Notes: generated by a model from the letters alone, not told the origin. 21,920 nt of DNA from an uncultured Eggerthella sp. (GCA_900547965.1 URJE01000022.1:1-21920), one strand, 5' to 3'. Counted from the first letter of the stretch, positions 13,338 to 21,538 are shown. Program-made: numbers and translations.

Positions 13338-15809
13338 ATGAAAGTATCTTTGAAATGGCTTTCTGATTATGTTGAGGTCCCGCAGGACATCAAGGAATTC
13401 TGCGACCGTTTGGACCTTACCGGTACGGGCGTTGAAGGCGTGGAGCGCACCGGCGATGTGTTCGACGGTGTTGTTGTGGGCCATGTGCTCACCTGTGTCG
13501 ATCATCCCGATAGCGACCATATGCACGTAACCACGGTAGATGTTGGTGCGGAAGAGCCCGTACAGATCGTATGCGGCGCTCCCAACATTGCTGCTGGAAT
13601 CAAGGTTCCCGTTGCAACCATCGGTGCGGTGCTCCCCGGCGACTTCAAGATCAAGAAGTCGAAGCTGCGCGGCGTTGCGAGCTGTGGCATGTGCTGCTCT
13701 CAGCGCGAGCTGGGCATGGGCAACGAGCACGATGGTATATGGGTGCTTCCCGACGATGCCCCTACCGGCCAGCCCATTGCCGATTACCTGAAGATGTCCG
13801 ATACGGTGCTCGATTTGGAAATCACCCCGAATCGCCCCGACTGCCTTTCCATGGTTGGCATGGCTCGCGAAGTGGGGGCTATGTACCAGGAGCCCTACAC
13901 GAGCCCCTTGGCCGAGATGGCTGGCAAGCTTGAGCTTAACAAGGATGCCGCCGCCCTTGATTCCGAGGTGAGCATTTCCATCGCCGATGAAACCCGCTGC
14001 TCTCGCTATACCGCTCGCGTTATCCGCGGTTGCAAGGTGGGCCCTAGCCCCGACTGGATGGTGGAGCGCTTGGCTGCTATCGGTCAGCGTTCCATCAACA
14101 ACATCGTTGACGTAACCAACTACATCTTGTTCCTGTTCGGTCAGCCGCTCCATGCATTCGACCTGGACAAGCTGAAGAACGCCGAAGGCAAGGCAAACAT
14201 TGTTGTTCGCGCTGCCGAGGAAGGCGAAAAGCTTACCACGCTCGACGGCGAAGAGCGCGTGCTCACGTCCGATATGACGGTTATCTCAACGCCTGACCAG
14301 GGCGCAGTTGCCTTGGCTGGCGTTATGGGCGGTCTGGCAACCGAGGTTACGGAAGAAACCACTGACGTTTTGCTGGAAACGGCTACGTTTGAAGCTGGCC
14401 GCACCAGCCGCACCAGCCGCAACTTGGGGCTTATCTCCGAAAGCTCCATGCGTTATGAGCGCGGCGTAGACGATCATGGCATCGAAGAGCGCTCTGCCGC
14501 CGCTGCTGCCCTTATCGCTGCCGTTTCGGGCGGTACCGTAAGCTATGCCGAAGGAAACGAAAACGGCATCATCGACGTATGGCCGGTGAAGTCGGAAGAG
14601 TCTCACCTGCAGTTCCGCATCGATCGTTTCAACGGTATGATGGGCGCCCAGATTCCCCGCGAGTTCATCGTGGACATTCTGGGTCGTTTGGGCTGCAAGG
14701 TTGAAGACGGCGAAGCCGAGAACGTCCTTGAGGTTACGGCTCCCACCTTCCGCCCCGACCTTCCGCGTGAAATCGATCTGTACGAAGAGGTTCTGCGCCT
14801 GTACGGCATGGATCGCATTGAGCCTACCTTGCCTGGTGGCCGCGGTCGTTTCGGCGTTCGCACCGAGGCTCAGCGTACGCTCGACGTGGTTAACGACACC
14901 ATGCGTGCATCGGGCCTAAACGAGACCATGACGTATTCGTTTGCCGATCCGCATGAGCTCGAGCAGCTGCGCATGTCCACCGAGGGCATGGGCGTTCCCG
15001 TTGAGCTGCTGAATCCGCTCAATGCCGAGCAGTCGGTTATGCGTCAGTCCATCATCCCCGGTCTTATGCGCAGCGTTGCCTACAACCAGTCTCGTGGCGT
15101 GCACAACGTTCAGCTCTACGAAACCGGCGTGGTGTTCTTTGGCGCCGAGGGCCACAAAAAGCCCAAGGAGCGTCAGCGTCTTGCTGCTGTTATGGCTGGC
15201 GGAATGGGCGACGATGCCTGGAATCGCAAGACCGTGGCCTTCGATTTCTTCGATGGCAAGGGCGTTATCGAAAACCTCATTCGCGAATTGGCCATCCCGA
15301 AGCCTCGCTTTAAGGCGCTTTCCGCAGAGGAAGCTCCCCATCTGCAGCCCGGACGTGCTGCTCAGGTTCTTTCTGGCGGTACCGTGCTTGGCTGGGTTGG
15401 TGAAATCCATCCCATGGCGGCAGAGGCCTTCGAAGCCCAGGCTCCCATTGTTGCCTTCGAGCTTGATCTCGATGCTCTGATCAAAGCAGCCCGTCCTGCC
15501 CGCGACTACGTTGACGTGCCGGTGTTCCCTGCGGTAACTATGGATGTTGCCTTTGTGGTAGACGAAGAGGTTACCCACGAAAAGCTTTCCCGTTGCATCA
15601 GCTCTGCAGGCGGCAAGCTCCTTTCCTCCGCTCAGCTCTTCGATGTGTATCGCGATGAAAAGCGCGTGGGTGCTGGCAAGAAGTCGATGGCGTATGCGCT
15701 CGAGTATCGCGCTGCCGACCGCACCCTTACCACCGAAGAGGTAGACAAGCAGCACGCGCGTCTTATCAAGAAGGTATGCGGCGCTACGGGTGCTGAAGTT
15801 CGAGGGTAG
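13338..15809 (+). CDS. pheT: Phenylalanyl-tRNA synthetase beta subunit
   Basis: PheT is the non-catalytic, tRNA-binding and editing subunit of PheRS. The 823 residues match the bacterial form of about 800. From the N-terminus: MKVSLKWLSDYVEVP; an EMAP/OB-type tRNA-binding domain (about 40-150, with HPDSDHMHVTTVDVG, IVCGAPNIAAG and LRGVASCGMCCS); B3/B4 editing region (about 210-390, with SINNIVDVTNYILFLFGQPLHAFD); B5 domain (about 410-490); the inactive synthetase-like core (to about 700, with GLNETMTYSF and LLNPLNAEQSVMRQS); and a C-terminal FDX-ACB anticodon-binding domain (about 722-822, VDVPVFPAVTMDVAF and MAYALEYRAADRTLTTEEV). The ATG at 13338 follows AGAAAGAG about nine bases upstream. 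It is presumably co-transcribed with pheS under the T-box. Confidence 0.97.
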   Translation: MKVSLKWLSDYVEVPQDIKEFCDRLDLTGTGVEGVERTGDVFDGVVVGHVLTCVDHPDSDHMHVTTVDVGAEEPVQIVCGAPNIAAGIKVPVATIGAVLPGDFKIKKSKLRGVASCGMCCSQRELGMGNEHDGIWVLPDDAPTGQPIADYLKMSDTVLDLEITPNRPDCLSMVGMAREVGAMYQEPYTSPLAEMAGKLELNKDAAALDSEVSISIADETRCSRYTARVIRGCKVGPSPDWMVERLAAIGQRSINNIVDVTNYILFLFGQPLHAFDLDKLKNAEGKANIVVRAAEEGEKLTTLDGEERVLTSDMTVISTPDQGAVALAGVMGGLATEVTEETTDVLLETATFEAGRTSRTSRNLGLISESSMRYERGVDDHGIEERSAAAAALIAAVSGGTVSYAEGNENGIIDVWPVKSEESHLQFRIDRFNGMMGAQIPREFIVDILGRLGCKVEDGEAENVLEVTAPTFRPDLPREIDLYEEVLRLYGMDRIEPTLPGGRGRFGVRTEAQRTLDVVNDTMRASGLNETMTYSFADPHELEQLRMSTEGMGVPVELLNPLNAEQSVMRQSIIPGLMRSVAYNQSRGVHNVQLYETGVVFFGAEGHKKPKERQRLAAVMAGGMGDDAWNRKTVAFDFFDGKGVIENLIRELAIPKPRFKALSAEEAPHLQPGRAAQVLSGGTVLGWVGEIHPMAAEAFEAQAPIVAFELDLDALIKAARPARDYVDVPVFPAVTMDVAFVVDEEVTHEKLSRCISSAGGKLLSSAQLFDVYRDEKRVGAGKKSMAYALEYRAADRTLTTEEVDKQHARLIKKVCGATGAEVRG

Positions 15810-15871
15810 CTTCCGTTCTTGGCGAAGGCTTCTGCCGCCTGGTCCGGTAAAGCCAATTTGAAGCAGTCAGC

Positions 15872-15909
15872 AAGAAAGCGAGTCCGATTCATTTCGGGCT
15901 CGCTTTCTT
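15872..15909 (+). terminator. Rho-independent terminator after pheT
   Basis: AAGAAAGCGAGTCCG (15872-15886) pairs with CGGGCTCGCTTTCTT (15895-15909) with one G-T pair and an eight-base loop. The stem itself ends in a T-rich arm. It lies about 60 bp after the pheT stop and closes the pheST operon. Confidence 0.85.
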
Positions 15910-15993
15910 ACCTCTGCGGAACTTCGAAGGATATGCAAGCGAGGCGGTGGTTTCCATGCGCTATCATGGGCAAGAACAGTGGAAGGGGAGTTT

Positions 15994-16668
15994 GTGGTTC
16001 GAAAAGAGCTCGCTGAAAAGAAGAAACGCCAAAAGAAAGTGCGCATTTCCGCAGATGGAACACCTTATACCGTATGGCAATCCCGTACGCGTATCCTGTG
16101 TTTGATCTATCTTGTTTGGGCGTTGCTGGAAATTGCGGTAGGCGCTGGCTTTCTTACTATTCGCTCTATTGGCCTGTTTGATCCGACCGAGCTCGTTCCC
16201 AACATCACGTTTGGTGGTTCCACGGTGCTCAGCGGCGTGTTTAACCTGATCATCGCCTTGTCTGGACTATGGGGTGCTTATGATCCGCGACGTATTACGC
16301 TGTTCTTCTGGTCGGCGTTCCTTACGGCGCTGCTGTCGGTGTGGCAGGTGGTCAGCGCGTGGTCGATGGGCCAGGTGGATCCTGCCATGGTTTTCTCCCT
16401 TGTTGTGGTGCTTGCCTATGCTGCTTGCGCTTGGAACGTGCGTGGCCAAACGGGTTACTTCGACAATCACCCGAAACCCGAAGACGACGAGCTGCCCATC
16501 CAGCGCGACCAACGTTTGCTCCAGGAAGCGGTGAGGGAAAAAGAACTTGAGCTTGCTGCCGCCAAAGAAGAGCTGGAAGATGTGAAAGCCCAATTTGAAA
16601 AAGCAAAGGCAGAGGGTTTGGCCCAGGTCCATGAAGAGGCCAAGTCCATTTCCTCAAAACTACCGTAA
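15994..16668 (+). CDS. Four-span membrane protein with C-terminal coiled coil, function unknown
   Basis: It has 224 residues from the GTG at 15994, chosen because AAGGGGAG lies just upstream; an in-frame GTG at 15979 would add five residues. A highly basic cytoplasmic start (RKELAEKKKRQKKVR) is followed by four hydrophobic segments: about 32-54 (LCLIYLVWALLEIAVGAGF), 74-95 (STVLSGVFNLIIALSGLWGAY), 99-120 (ITLFFWSAFLTALLSVWQVV) and 126-146 (PAMVFSLVVVLAYAACAW). A linker PKPEDDELPIQRD leads to a Glu/Lys/Ala-rich coiled coil (about 165-215, EAVREKELELAAAKEELEDVKAQ). I do not recognise a named family. Both ends should be cytoplasmic, so the coiled coil may recruit a partner or drive self-association. 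It sits between the pheT terminator and a thioesterase gene and is probably its own transcript. Confidence 0.82.
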   Translation: MVRKELAEKKKRQKKVRISADGTPYTVWQSRTRILCLIYLVWALLEIAVGAGFLTIRSIGLFDPTELVPNITFGGSTVLSGVFNLIIALSGLWGAYDPRRITLFFWSAFLTALLSVWQVVSAWSMGQVDPAMVFSLVVVLAYAACAWNVRGQTGYFDNHPKPEDDELPIQRDQRLLQEAVREKELELAAAKEELEDVKAQFEKAKAEGLAQVHEEAKSISSKLP

Positions 16669-16758
16669 TGGGTAGATGGGCCAAGGGGATCATCTTTCGC
16701 TGTGGGCAACATGCGATAATACGTATCGATGTATTGTTGCTTCGAGGAAGGGAGCCTT

Positions 16759-17133
16759 ATGGCGCTTTCTGATCTTCTGGGTATTGAGCTCGTTGAGAGC
16801 ACTCCCGAAAAGTACGTCACGCGCATGCTGGTTACTGAAAACATGCTGCAGCCCCATGGTGTGTTGCATGGTGGCATCAGCGCAGCGTTGGCTGAAAATG
16901 CTGCAAGCCAGTGCTGCACCGACCATTACGACAACGACAAGATGTTCTTCCTGGGCGTTGAGGTTTCCAGCACCCATCTCCTTCCCGTTAAGGTGGGCGA
17001 TACGGTAAAAACGGTGGCAACGCCCATTCGCGCTGGCGGTCGCATTTCCCAATGGAAGGTCGAGCAATACCGCGAGTCCGATGGCGAATTGTTCAATGTT
17101 TCCCAGATGACCATGTACGGCAAGAAGAAATAG
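16759..17133 (+). CDS. Hotdog-fold thioesterase (PaaI / YdiI-like)
   Basis: A 124-residue single hotdog domain of the acyl-CoA thioesterase type. The signature is QPHGVLHGGISAALAENAAS (residues 31-50), with H37-G-G and the candidate catalytic acid E46; LGVEVSSTHLLPVKVGDTV and QWKVEQYRESDGELFNVSQMT follow the family pattern. It resembles E. coli YdiI/MenI, the DHNA-CoA thioesterase of menaquinone synthesis, and menaquinone is normal in this lineage. However, no men genes are nearby, so the substrate is a guess. The ATG at 16759 follows GGAAGGGAG by five bases; the in-frame ATG at 16729 lacks such a site. A possible promoter (TTTCGC, 16-bp spacer, TAATAC) lies at 16695-16722. A terminator follows. 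Confidence 0.88.
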   Translation: MALSDLLGIELVESTPEKYVTRMLVTENMLQPHGVLHGGISAALAENAASQCCTDHYDNDKMFFLGVEVSSTHLLPVKVGDTVKTVATPIRAGGRISQWKVEQYRESDGELFNVSQMTMYGKKK

Positions 17134-17154
17134 GCTATCTTCCGAATGTTATTT

Positions 17155-17199
17155 AGCCCGAGATGCGTGCGGCAATGCAGGCGCGCATCTCGGGCTTTT
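17155..17199. terminator. Terminator between convergent thioesterase and FKBP genes
   Basis: AGCCCGAGATGCGTGC (17155-17170) pairs with GCGCGCATCTCGGGCT (17181-17196), with 15 of 16 positions matching, a ten-base loop and a short T run on the plus strand. The A/T-rich ATTT on its left gives a modest U tract (AAAT) on the minus strand, so it may serve both genes. Confidence 0.85.
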
Positions 17200-17247
17200 C
17201 TGTCTATCGGCATAGCCTGAGTTAGGTTGGTGCCGTCTTTGTCGGTT

Positions 17248-17676
17248 TTATTCGACTACTTCGACAAGGGTGATCTCGAAGTTCAGGTCCTTGCCTGCCA
17301 TTTCGTGGTTCAGGTCGAAGGTTACGGTTTCATCGGTAACCTCAACAACCAGGGCAGGGATGGGCTGGCCGCCAGGACCCTGGAGGTAGATGCGCTGGCC
17401 AACGGGGAGGTCTTCAGCGCCAGGGATCTGAGCGGTGGGAATGGTCTGAACCAGCTGTTCGTCATGCTCGCCGTATGCTTCGGATGCGGGCAGGTGAACG
17501 TTCTTGGTTTCGCCAACTTCCATTTCCTTAACAGCAGCGTCAAAGCCGGGAATCATCTGGCCGGCCATGCACACGAATTCAAGGGGCTCGCCGCGCTCAA
17601 CGGAAGAGTCGAATACCGTGCCGTCATCGAACGTACCGGTGTAGTGGGCGCGGACGCGCTTGCCTTCATTGCTCAT
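17248..17676 (-). CDS. FKBP-type peptidyl-prolyl cis-trans isomerase, SlyD-like
   Basis: A cytoplasmic prolyl isomerase/chaperone of 142 residues. The FKBP core is split: the N-terminal part has VRAHYTGTFDDGTVFDSS and AGQMIPGFDAAVKEMEVGE, and the C-terminal strand is LNFEITLVEVVE. Between them lies an insert-in-flap domain (about 70-125, AQIPGAEDLPVGQRIYLQ to TVTFDLNHEMAGKDL), which marks the SlyD group and has chaperone activity. The His/Cys-rich metal-binding tail of E. coli SlyD is absent. The ATG at 17676 is preceded on the minus strand by AAAGGAA with seven-base spacing. The gene reads convergently toward the thioesterase. Upstream lies the ArsB/NhaD gene, separated by a terminator, so it is probably its own transcript. 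Confidence 0.93.
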   Translation of the reverse strand: MSNEGKRVRAHYTGTFDDGTVFDSSVERGEPLEFVCMAGQMIPGFDAAVKEMEVGETKNVHLPASEAYGEHDEQLVQTIPTAQIPGAEDLPVGQRIYLQGPGGQPIPALVVEVTDETVTFDLNHEMAGKDLNFEITLVEVVE

Positions 17677-17805
17677 AATGGGTTCCTTTCAATAAAAGTG
17701 TTAGCAGCTAGTGTACCTGCTTGTGCACAGCTTGGAAGCTCAATACCTGTATCGTGCTAAAAAGTGCCTCAATAGCCGCCTAAGAAAGTAATTCGGCGTG
17801 CACAA

Positions 17806-17831
17806 AGAGACCCCGCCGAAGCGGGGTCTTA
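17806..17831 (-). terminator. Terminator of the ArsB/NhaD transporter gene
   Basis: AGACCCCGC and GCGGGGTCT (17808-17816 and 17821-17829) form a perfect 9-bp GC-rich stem around a tetraloop (TTCG on the minus strand). Only a short TCTTT tail follows in the minus direction. It lies about 90 bp beyond the transporter stop codon. The rest of 17677-17917 shows no gene and presumably holds the FKBP promoter, which I could not place with confidence. Confidence 0.8.
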
Positions 17832-17917
17832 GTGGTTATGCCTTCAGTCTCATTTCTTGCTGCGTTAGGCAGCACGAAGGCTCAAGGCGTTTTGCGGTTG
17901 TGCGAAACGGCGAAACC

Positions 17918-19201
17918 TTAGAACACGCAGAAGCGGATTACCAGGTATACGCAGCTGATAGCGGTGAATACCAGCATCAGCGGGAAGCCAACCTTGGTGT
18001 AGTCCATGAAGCTGATGGGGTAGCCATAGCGTCCAGACATGCCCGAAAGCACTACGTTTGCGGAAGCGCCGATGAGCGTGCCGATGCCGCCGATGCAAGC
18101 GCCGAGCGATACTGCCCACCACAAAGGCATTACGTCCATACCCGTTGCTTCCATCGTGGTGATGATGGGGATAAGGGTGGCAACCAGCGGGATGTTGTCC
18201 AAGAAGGAAGAGATGATGGCCGATGCCCATACCAGCACGATGATGGTGATCATCATGTCACCGCCGGTGATGTCGATCAGCGCGTAAGCCATCATTTCGA
18301 TAACGCCGGTTTCGGCAAGGCCGCCAACTACCACGAACAGACCAGCGAAGAAGCCGATGGTGGCCCATTCAACGTCCATGAGCGTGTGCTCAACGTCGGA
18401 TTTGCCGATAAGCAGCATGATAGCCGCGGCGGTGAGGGCAACAACGCTCGGTTCGATGTGAAGCGCACCGTGCACTACAAAGGCAAGCGCAACCAGGGCG
18501 ATCATCACGACGCTCTTTTTGAACAGCGTCTGGCTCTTAATGGCCTCATGGGCGTGCAGCTGCATGACTGAAGCCTGCTTTTCAGCAGATACACCCATCT
18601 TCTTGCCGTACATAACGTAGAACATCAGCAACGAAACAAGCAGGATGATGAGTACGGCAGGGCCGTTGATTGCCAAGAAGTCGAAGAACGTGAGGCCCGT
18701 AGCGGAGCCGATCATGATGTTCGGCGGATCGCCGATGAGCGTTGCGGTGCCACCAACGTTCGAAGAAATGATTTCCGTCAGGAAGAACGGAATAGGGTTG
18801 ATCTCCAACATTTTGCAAACGGTGTAGGTAACAGGGCCGATAAGCAAAACGGTGGTGACGTTGTCCAAGAAAGCGGAAAGAACTGCGGTGATAAGGCAGA
18901 ACAGCACCATGATTATCCAGGGGTTGCCCTTTGCCAGCTTGGCAGCTCTAATTGCCAGGTACTCGAAGATGCCCGAGTTCTTAACGACGGCAACGAAGAT
19001 CATCATGCCAACCAGAACGCCAAGCGTTCCGAAGTCGATGTGCTCTACTCCATTGTCGAAGGTAAGAACCCCCGAAAGGATTAGGGCTACTGCGCCAGCG
19101 AGCGCGGCGGTGGTGCGATGCACTTTTTCGGAAATGATGAGTGCCATCACGACAACGAATATGACAATCGCGATGATCTGAGCGGTAGTTAAGGCGATCA
19201 T
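17918..19201 (-). CDS. ArsB/NhaD (ion transporter superfamily) membrane permease
   Basis: It has 427 residues and about 11 hydrophobic segments. The two-fold internal repeat of this superfamily is visible as paired re-entrant motifs: FLDNVTTVLLIGP with SSNVGGTATLIGDPPNIMIG in the first half, and FLDNIPLVATLIP with CIGGIGTLIGASANVVLSG in the second. Known members exchange Na+/H+ or extrude arsenite, and relatives (SLC13, CitM, the human P protein) move anions or dicarboxylates; the substrate cannot be read from sequence alone. The ATG at 19201 is preferred because GAGAGGAG lies eight bases upstream on the minus strand and it starts just before TM1 (MIALTTAQIIAIVIF). An upstream in-frame extension to 19276 looks non-coding. 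No ars regulatory genes are near. It is divergent from the permease/UbiD unit across a long shared intergenic region. Confidence 0.9.
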   Translation of the reverse strand: MIALTTAQIIAIVIFVVVMALIISEKVHRTTAALAGAVALILSGVLTFDNGVEHIDFGTLGVLVGMMIFVAVVKNSGIFEYLAIRAAKLAKGNPWIIMVLFCLITAVLSAFLDNVTTVLLIGPVTYTVCKMLEINPIPFFLTEIISSNVGGTATLIGDPPNIMIGSATGLTFFDFLAINGPAVLIILLVSLLMFYVMYGKKMGVSAEKQASVMQLHAHEAIKSQTLFKKSVVMIALVALAFVVHGALHIEPSVVALTAAAIMLLIGKSDVEHTLMDVEWATIGFFAGLFVVVGGLAETGVIEMMAYALIDITGGDMMITIIVLVWASAIISSFLDNIPLVATLIPIITTMEATGMDVMPLWWAVSLGACIGGIGTLIGASANVVLSGMSGRYGYPISFMDYTKVGFPLMLVFTAISCVYLVIRFCVF

Positions 19202-19876
19202 TCCGTAGTGCTCCTCTCTTATATAGGTGGAACAGATGCGAATTCTCGTCTTGAAGCACAGAGTCCCGGGTAACACACGTCCATTGCGCTAAGCAACGCC
19301 CCACTCTGGCGTACCGACTCCAAAAAAAGATCCTCGGGAAAAGTTACGGGATCTTGCTCATTTACGTCAAGAACGAAACGGCAAGTGTGCAAAAAACGAT
19401 GAAACCAACGGAAATCAATAGATTGTGGGGTTTCATTTGCGTTCGCAATGAGTGTCATTTGCATTAATCGGTTGACAGAAAGGTAACGCCGCAAGTCAGC
19501 GATATTGAGGGGTGAAAATACGGATTCAGGTGATGAATACAGCGTTTTGCATAATTTCGGTGAATATCATTCGCATGAGCTATGTAAAACACGTTCGCAA
19601 TCAATTAGAACATGTTCATCTAATGGAGAATAATCGCAAATGAACCTAAGCGCCGCCCATCGGGGGATCGGGCACAAGGCGCAATAGTTCGTAGTAGGGA
19701 CCATCTTCAAGGGATCGGGGAAGTTGGGATTTCCGTTTGGCTTAGCCTTTGGGGCAAAAAGCTCTAACAGCCAAGTGAAGCAGAACTCTCTCCAATTCTT
19801 TCCCCGATTGGTTGAAGGCATCAGGCAAGCAAGCGTGCACGTGCAAGCCTGGTGTAATCAAAAAAGGAGGAGAAAG
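19202..19876. other. Long divergent intergenic region with repeated TCATTTGC motifs
   Basis: This is about 675 bp between the minus-strand ArsB/NhaD gene and the plus-strand leader ORF, clearly more A/T-rich than its surroundings. Small frames exist on both strands but lack start signals and recognisable content. Repeated short sequences are visible: TCATTTGC at 19433-19440 and 19455-19462, and its complement GCAAATGA at 19636-19643. The first sits in a small inverted repeat (TTGCG-TT-CGCAA, 19437-19448). CGTTCGCAAT recurs near 19590. A 10-bp palindrome TGCACGTGCA lies at 19836-19845. These could be operators for the divergent promoters, which I could not place firmly. Confidence 0.5.
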
Positions 19877-19927
19877 ATGGTCGATTTTATTTTTGCGCAG
19901 GGATGCGCAAGAGGAGAGAGGGGCTAA
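19877..19927 (+). CDS. 16-codon leader peptide ORF upstream of the permease
   Basis: ATG at 19877 has the best Shine-Dalgarno in this part of the window, AAGGAGG at 19864-19870 with six-base spacing. The ORF encodes MVDFIFAQGCARGERG and stops with TAA at 19925-19927, three bases before the permease ATG at 19931. The permease ribosome binding site (GAGGAGAGAGGGG) lies inside the leader frame, and a 7-bp perfect hairpin lies just ahead of it. This is the layout of a translated leader that controls access to a downstream start. No amino-acid run typical of classical attenuators is present. Whether it is translated is not proven. Confidence 0.6.
   Translation: MVDFIFAQGCARGERG
19893..19910 (+). 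promoter_or_regulatory. Hairpin inside the leader ORF, before the permease ribosome binding site
   Basis: TTGCGCA (19893-19899) and TGCGCAA (19904-19910) are perfect inverted repeats around GGGA. The hairpin lies within the translated part of the leader ORF and ends directly before the GAGGAGAGAGGGG region that serves the permease start. Ribosomes on the leader would melt it. Confidence 0.55.
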
Positions 19928-19930
19928 GCG

Positions 19931-21385
19931 ATGGCTATGCTAAAGCGTGAATACGGTGGTATTCAGCCATGTTGGAAAGTTGGCCTATTCCGTATTCGTC
20001 TTCCGTTCATTCACTTCAAGATCTCACCACCTGAAGTAGTAACCGGCCTGATGAATGCTTGTACTTCGTACGGCGCTCTGGCTGTTCTTATTACTTCTCT
20101 GGGTCTCGACCCTGCAGTGGCTTGGGCACTGGTTGTATTTGAAACGGCAATGTACACCCTGAACTGGCTGCTCGGTGAACCTTCCATTTGCGGTTGGATC
20201 ACCCCGGCAATGGCAATTATCGTCGTGTTCTTGGAATCGCTCGACCCAGGTGTTGCTCGATTGCAGATGCTGACAGCTATTCAGCTTGAATTAGGCCTCT
20301 TGTTTATCATATTGGGTGCAACAGGCCTATCGAAGAAGCTCAACACTATGGTACCTCCCGCCATCAAGGCTGGTATCGTAATGGGCGCTGGCGTTAACGC
20401 CGTAGCTGTTCGCCTGAAGACCGGTGGCGCTATCGACACCGTTACCATTGGCTGCCTCGCAGGTCTGGTAGTTGTATTCATGCTCATGTTCTCCAAGCGC
20501 GTACGTAAGTACATGGATACCAACAAGTTCGTTGCCATTCTCGGTAACTACAGCTTCCTTTGGGCTGTTATCGCACTGCTCATCGCAGGCGGCGTTGCTG
20601 GCGAATTCAACTTCCAGTGGTCCGGCGAAATCATCAAGGTTCCTGACTTCATGGGCCTGTTCATGGTAGTTTCGCCTCTGTTCATCGGCTTTGCTTCTGA
20701 TCCTGGCGTTTGGATCGCAGCTCTGCCCTACGCAATCGTTGCATGGGTTATCGCATACGGCGACTTCGTAACCGTTCAGCAGCTTGGTCTCCAGGCAGCT
20801 CGTGACGACGAGTACATCGAGTTCGACCCGAACCGTACCAACGTCATCTGCGGTATTCGTAATGTAATCCTGTCCCTGCTCGCTCCTTATCCTGCACTCG
20901 CAGGCCCGCTGTCCGCTCCTTACTGCGTAGCTACTTATGCTCGCTATAAGCAGTCCGGTCGCCAGGGCATGGACTCCATCTACGATGGTTCCGGCACCAA
21001 CCTGCTGTTCACCGTACTTGGTTTGTTCATCTATCCTCTGTACGAGGCATCCCTTGCAGCATCTGCAGCACTCCTCGTAGTTGTACTGCTCATCCAAGGC
21101 TGGCTCTGCTCGCAGATCGCATTCGGTCTGGTACGCGACGACCTTGACAAGGGCATGACAGGCATGATCGCAGGCTTCATCGTAGCCCGCGGCGGCGGCG
21201 TCGGCTTCCTTGCCGCAATCGTCCTCTACCTGCTCATCTCTGACAACGACAAGATCCGCGCAGACTACGCCTACAACAAGGAACTGCAGCGCATCGAGGA
21301 TGAAGAGACTGAGCGCCAGTTGGTTGCACTCCATGCTCGCTTGGAGGCCGCTAAGGCTGGTAAACTTCAGGACGAGGAGAAATAA
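19931..21385 (+). CDS. Multi-span permease, NCS2 (xanthine/uracil)-like fold
   Basis: It has 484 residues and about 12-14 hydrophobic segments. Features recalling the UraA/NCS2-SulP fold are the early SPPEVVTGLMNACTSYGALA, NWLLGEPSICGWITPAMAII, VPPAIKAGIVMGAGVNAVAV and LAPYPALAGPLSAPYCVATY. The C-terminus is a charged cytoplasmic helix (LQRIEDEETERQLVALHARLEAAKAG). Membership is by pattern only; it is not a typical purine permease. The ATG at 19931 is used because the GAGAGGGG site is well spaced; a second ATG is at 19937. Codons are strongly C- and T-ending (AAC, GAC, TTC, CGT), suggesting high expression. A terminator separates it from a UbiD-family decarboxylase with its own probable promoter. 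The pair suggests import of an aromatic acid (or exchange with the product), but the substrate is unknown. Confidence 0.8.
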   Translation: MAMLKREYGGIQPCWKVGLFRIRLPFIHFKISPPEVVTGLMNACTSYGALAVLITSLGLDPAVAWALVVFETAMYTLNWLLGEPSICGWITPAMAIIVVFLESLDPGVARLQMLTAIQLELGLLFIILGATGLSKKLNTMVPPAIKAGIVMGAGVNAVAVRLKTGGAIDTVTIGCLAGLVVVFMLMFSKRVRKYMDTNKFVAILGNYSFLWAVIALLIAGGVAGEFNFQWSGEIIKVPDFMGLFMVVSPLFIGFASDPGVWIAALPYAIVAWVIAYGDFVTVQQLGLQAARDDEYIEFDPNRTNVICGIRNVILSLLAPYPALAGPLSAPYCVATYARYKQSGRQGMDSIYDGSGTNLLFTVLGLFIYPLYEASLAASAALLVVVLLIQGWLCSQIAFGLVRDDLDKGMTGMIAGFIVARGGGVGFLAAIVLYLLISDNDKIRADYAYNKELQRIEDEETERQLVALHARLEAAKAGKLQDEEK

Positions 21386-21436
21386 CCTCACCTGACGGAA
21401 ACGTCTAAAACTCGGAGCTAAAAGCTTCAAAGCTTG

Positions 21437-21472
21437 AAAGAACCCAGAGTGCACGCTCTGGGTTCTTTTTTT
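21437..21472 (+). terminator. Rho-independent terminator after the permease
   Basis: AAAGAACCCAGAG (21437-21449) pairs perfectly with CTCTGGGTTCTTT (21455-21467) around a five-base loop, followed by more T to 21472. A strong terminator about 50 bp after the stop, so the decarboxylase gene downstream needs its own promoter or read-through. Confidence 0.94.
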
Positions 21473-21511
21473 GTTCCGGGGATCTGTCCCTATATTCCCA
21501 GTTCCTTGCTA

Positions 21512-21538
21512 ATGACAAGTGGGCTATTCCCCTATAAT
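21512..21538 (+). promoter_or_regulatory. Probable promoter of the UbiD-type decarboxylase gene
   Basis: A consensus -10 TATAAT at 21533-21538 lies 31 bp before the start codon. ATGACA at 21512-21517 could be the -35, though with a 15-bp spacer, shorter than ideal. The position just after the permease terminator supports a separate promoter. Confidence 0.5.

Noticed and set aside
19219..19494. 91-codon minus-strand frame upstream of the ArsB/NhaD gene
   Set aside because: It would start with TTG, has no ribosome binding site, and its translation resembles no family; treated as non-coding.
19567..19821. 84-codon minus-strand frame in the divergent region
   Set aside because: An ATG is present, but there is no Shine-Dalgarno and the amino-acid content is irregular. 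I could not support it as a gene.
20327..21454. 375-codon minus-strand frame opposite the permease
   Set aside because: It is rich in Cys, Asp and Glu with no domain pattern and no Shine-Dalgarno, and it mirrors the biased codons of the permease.
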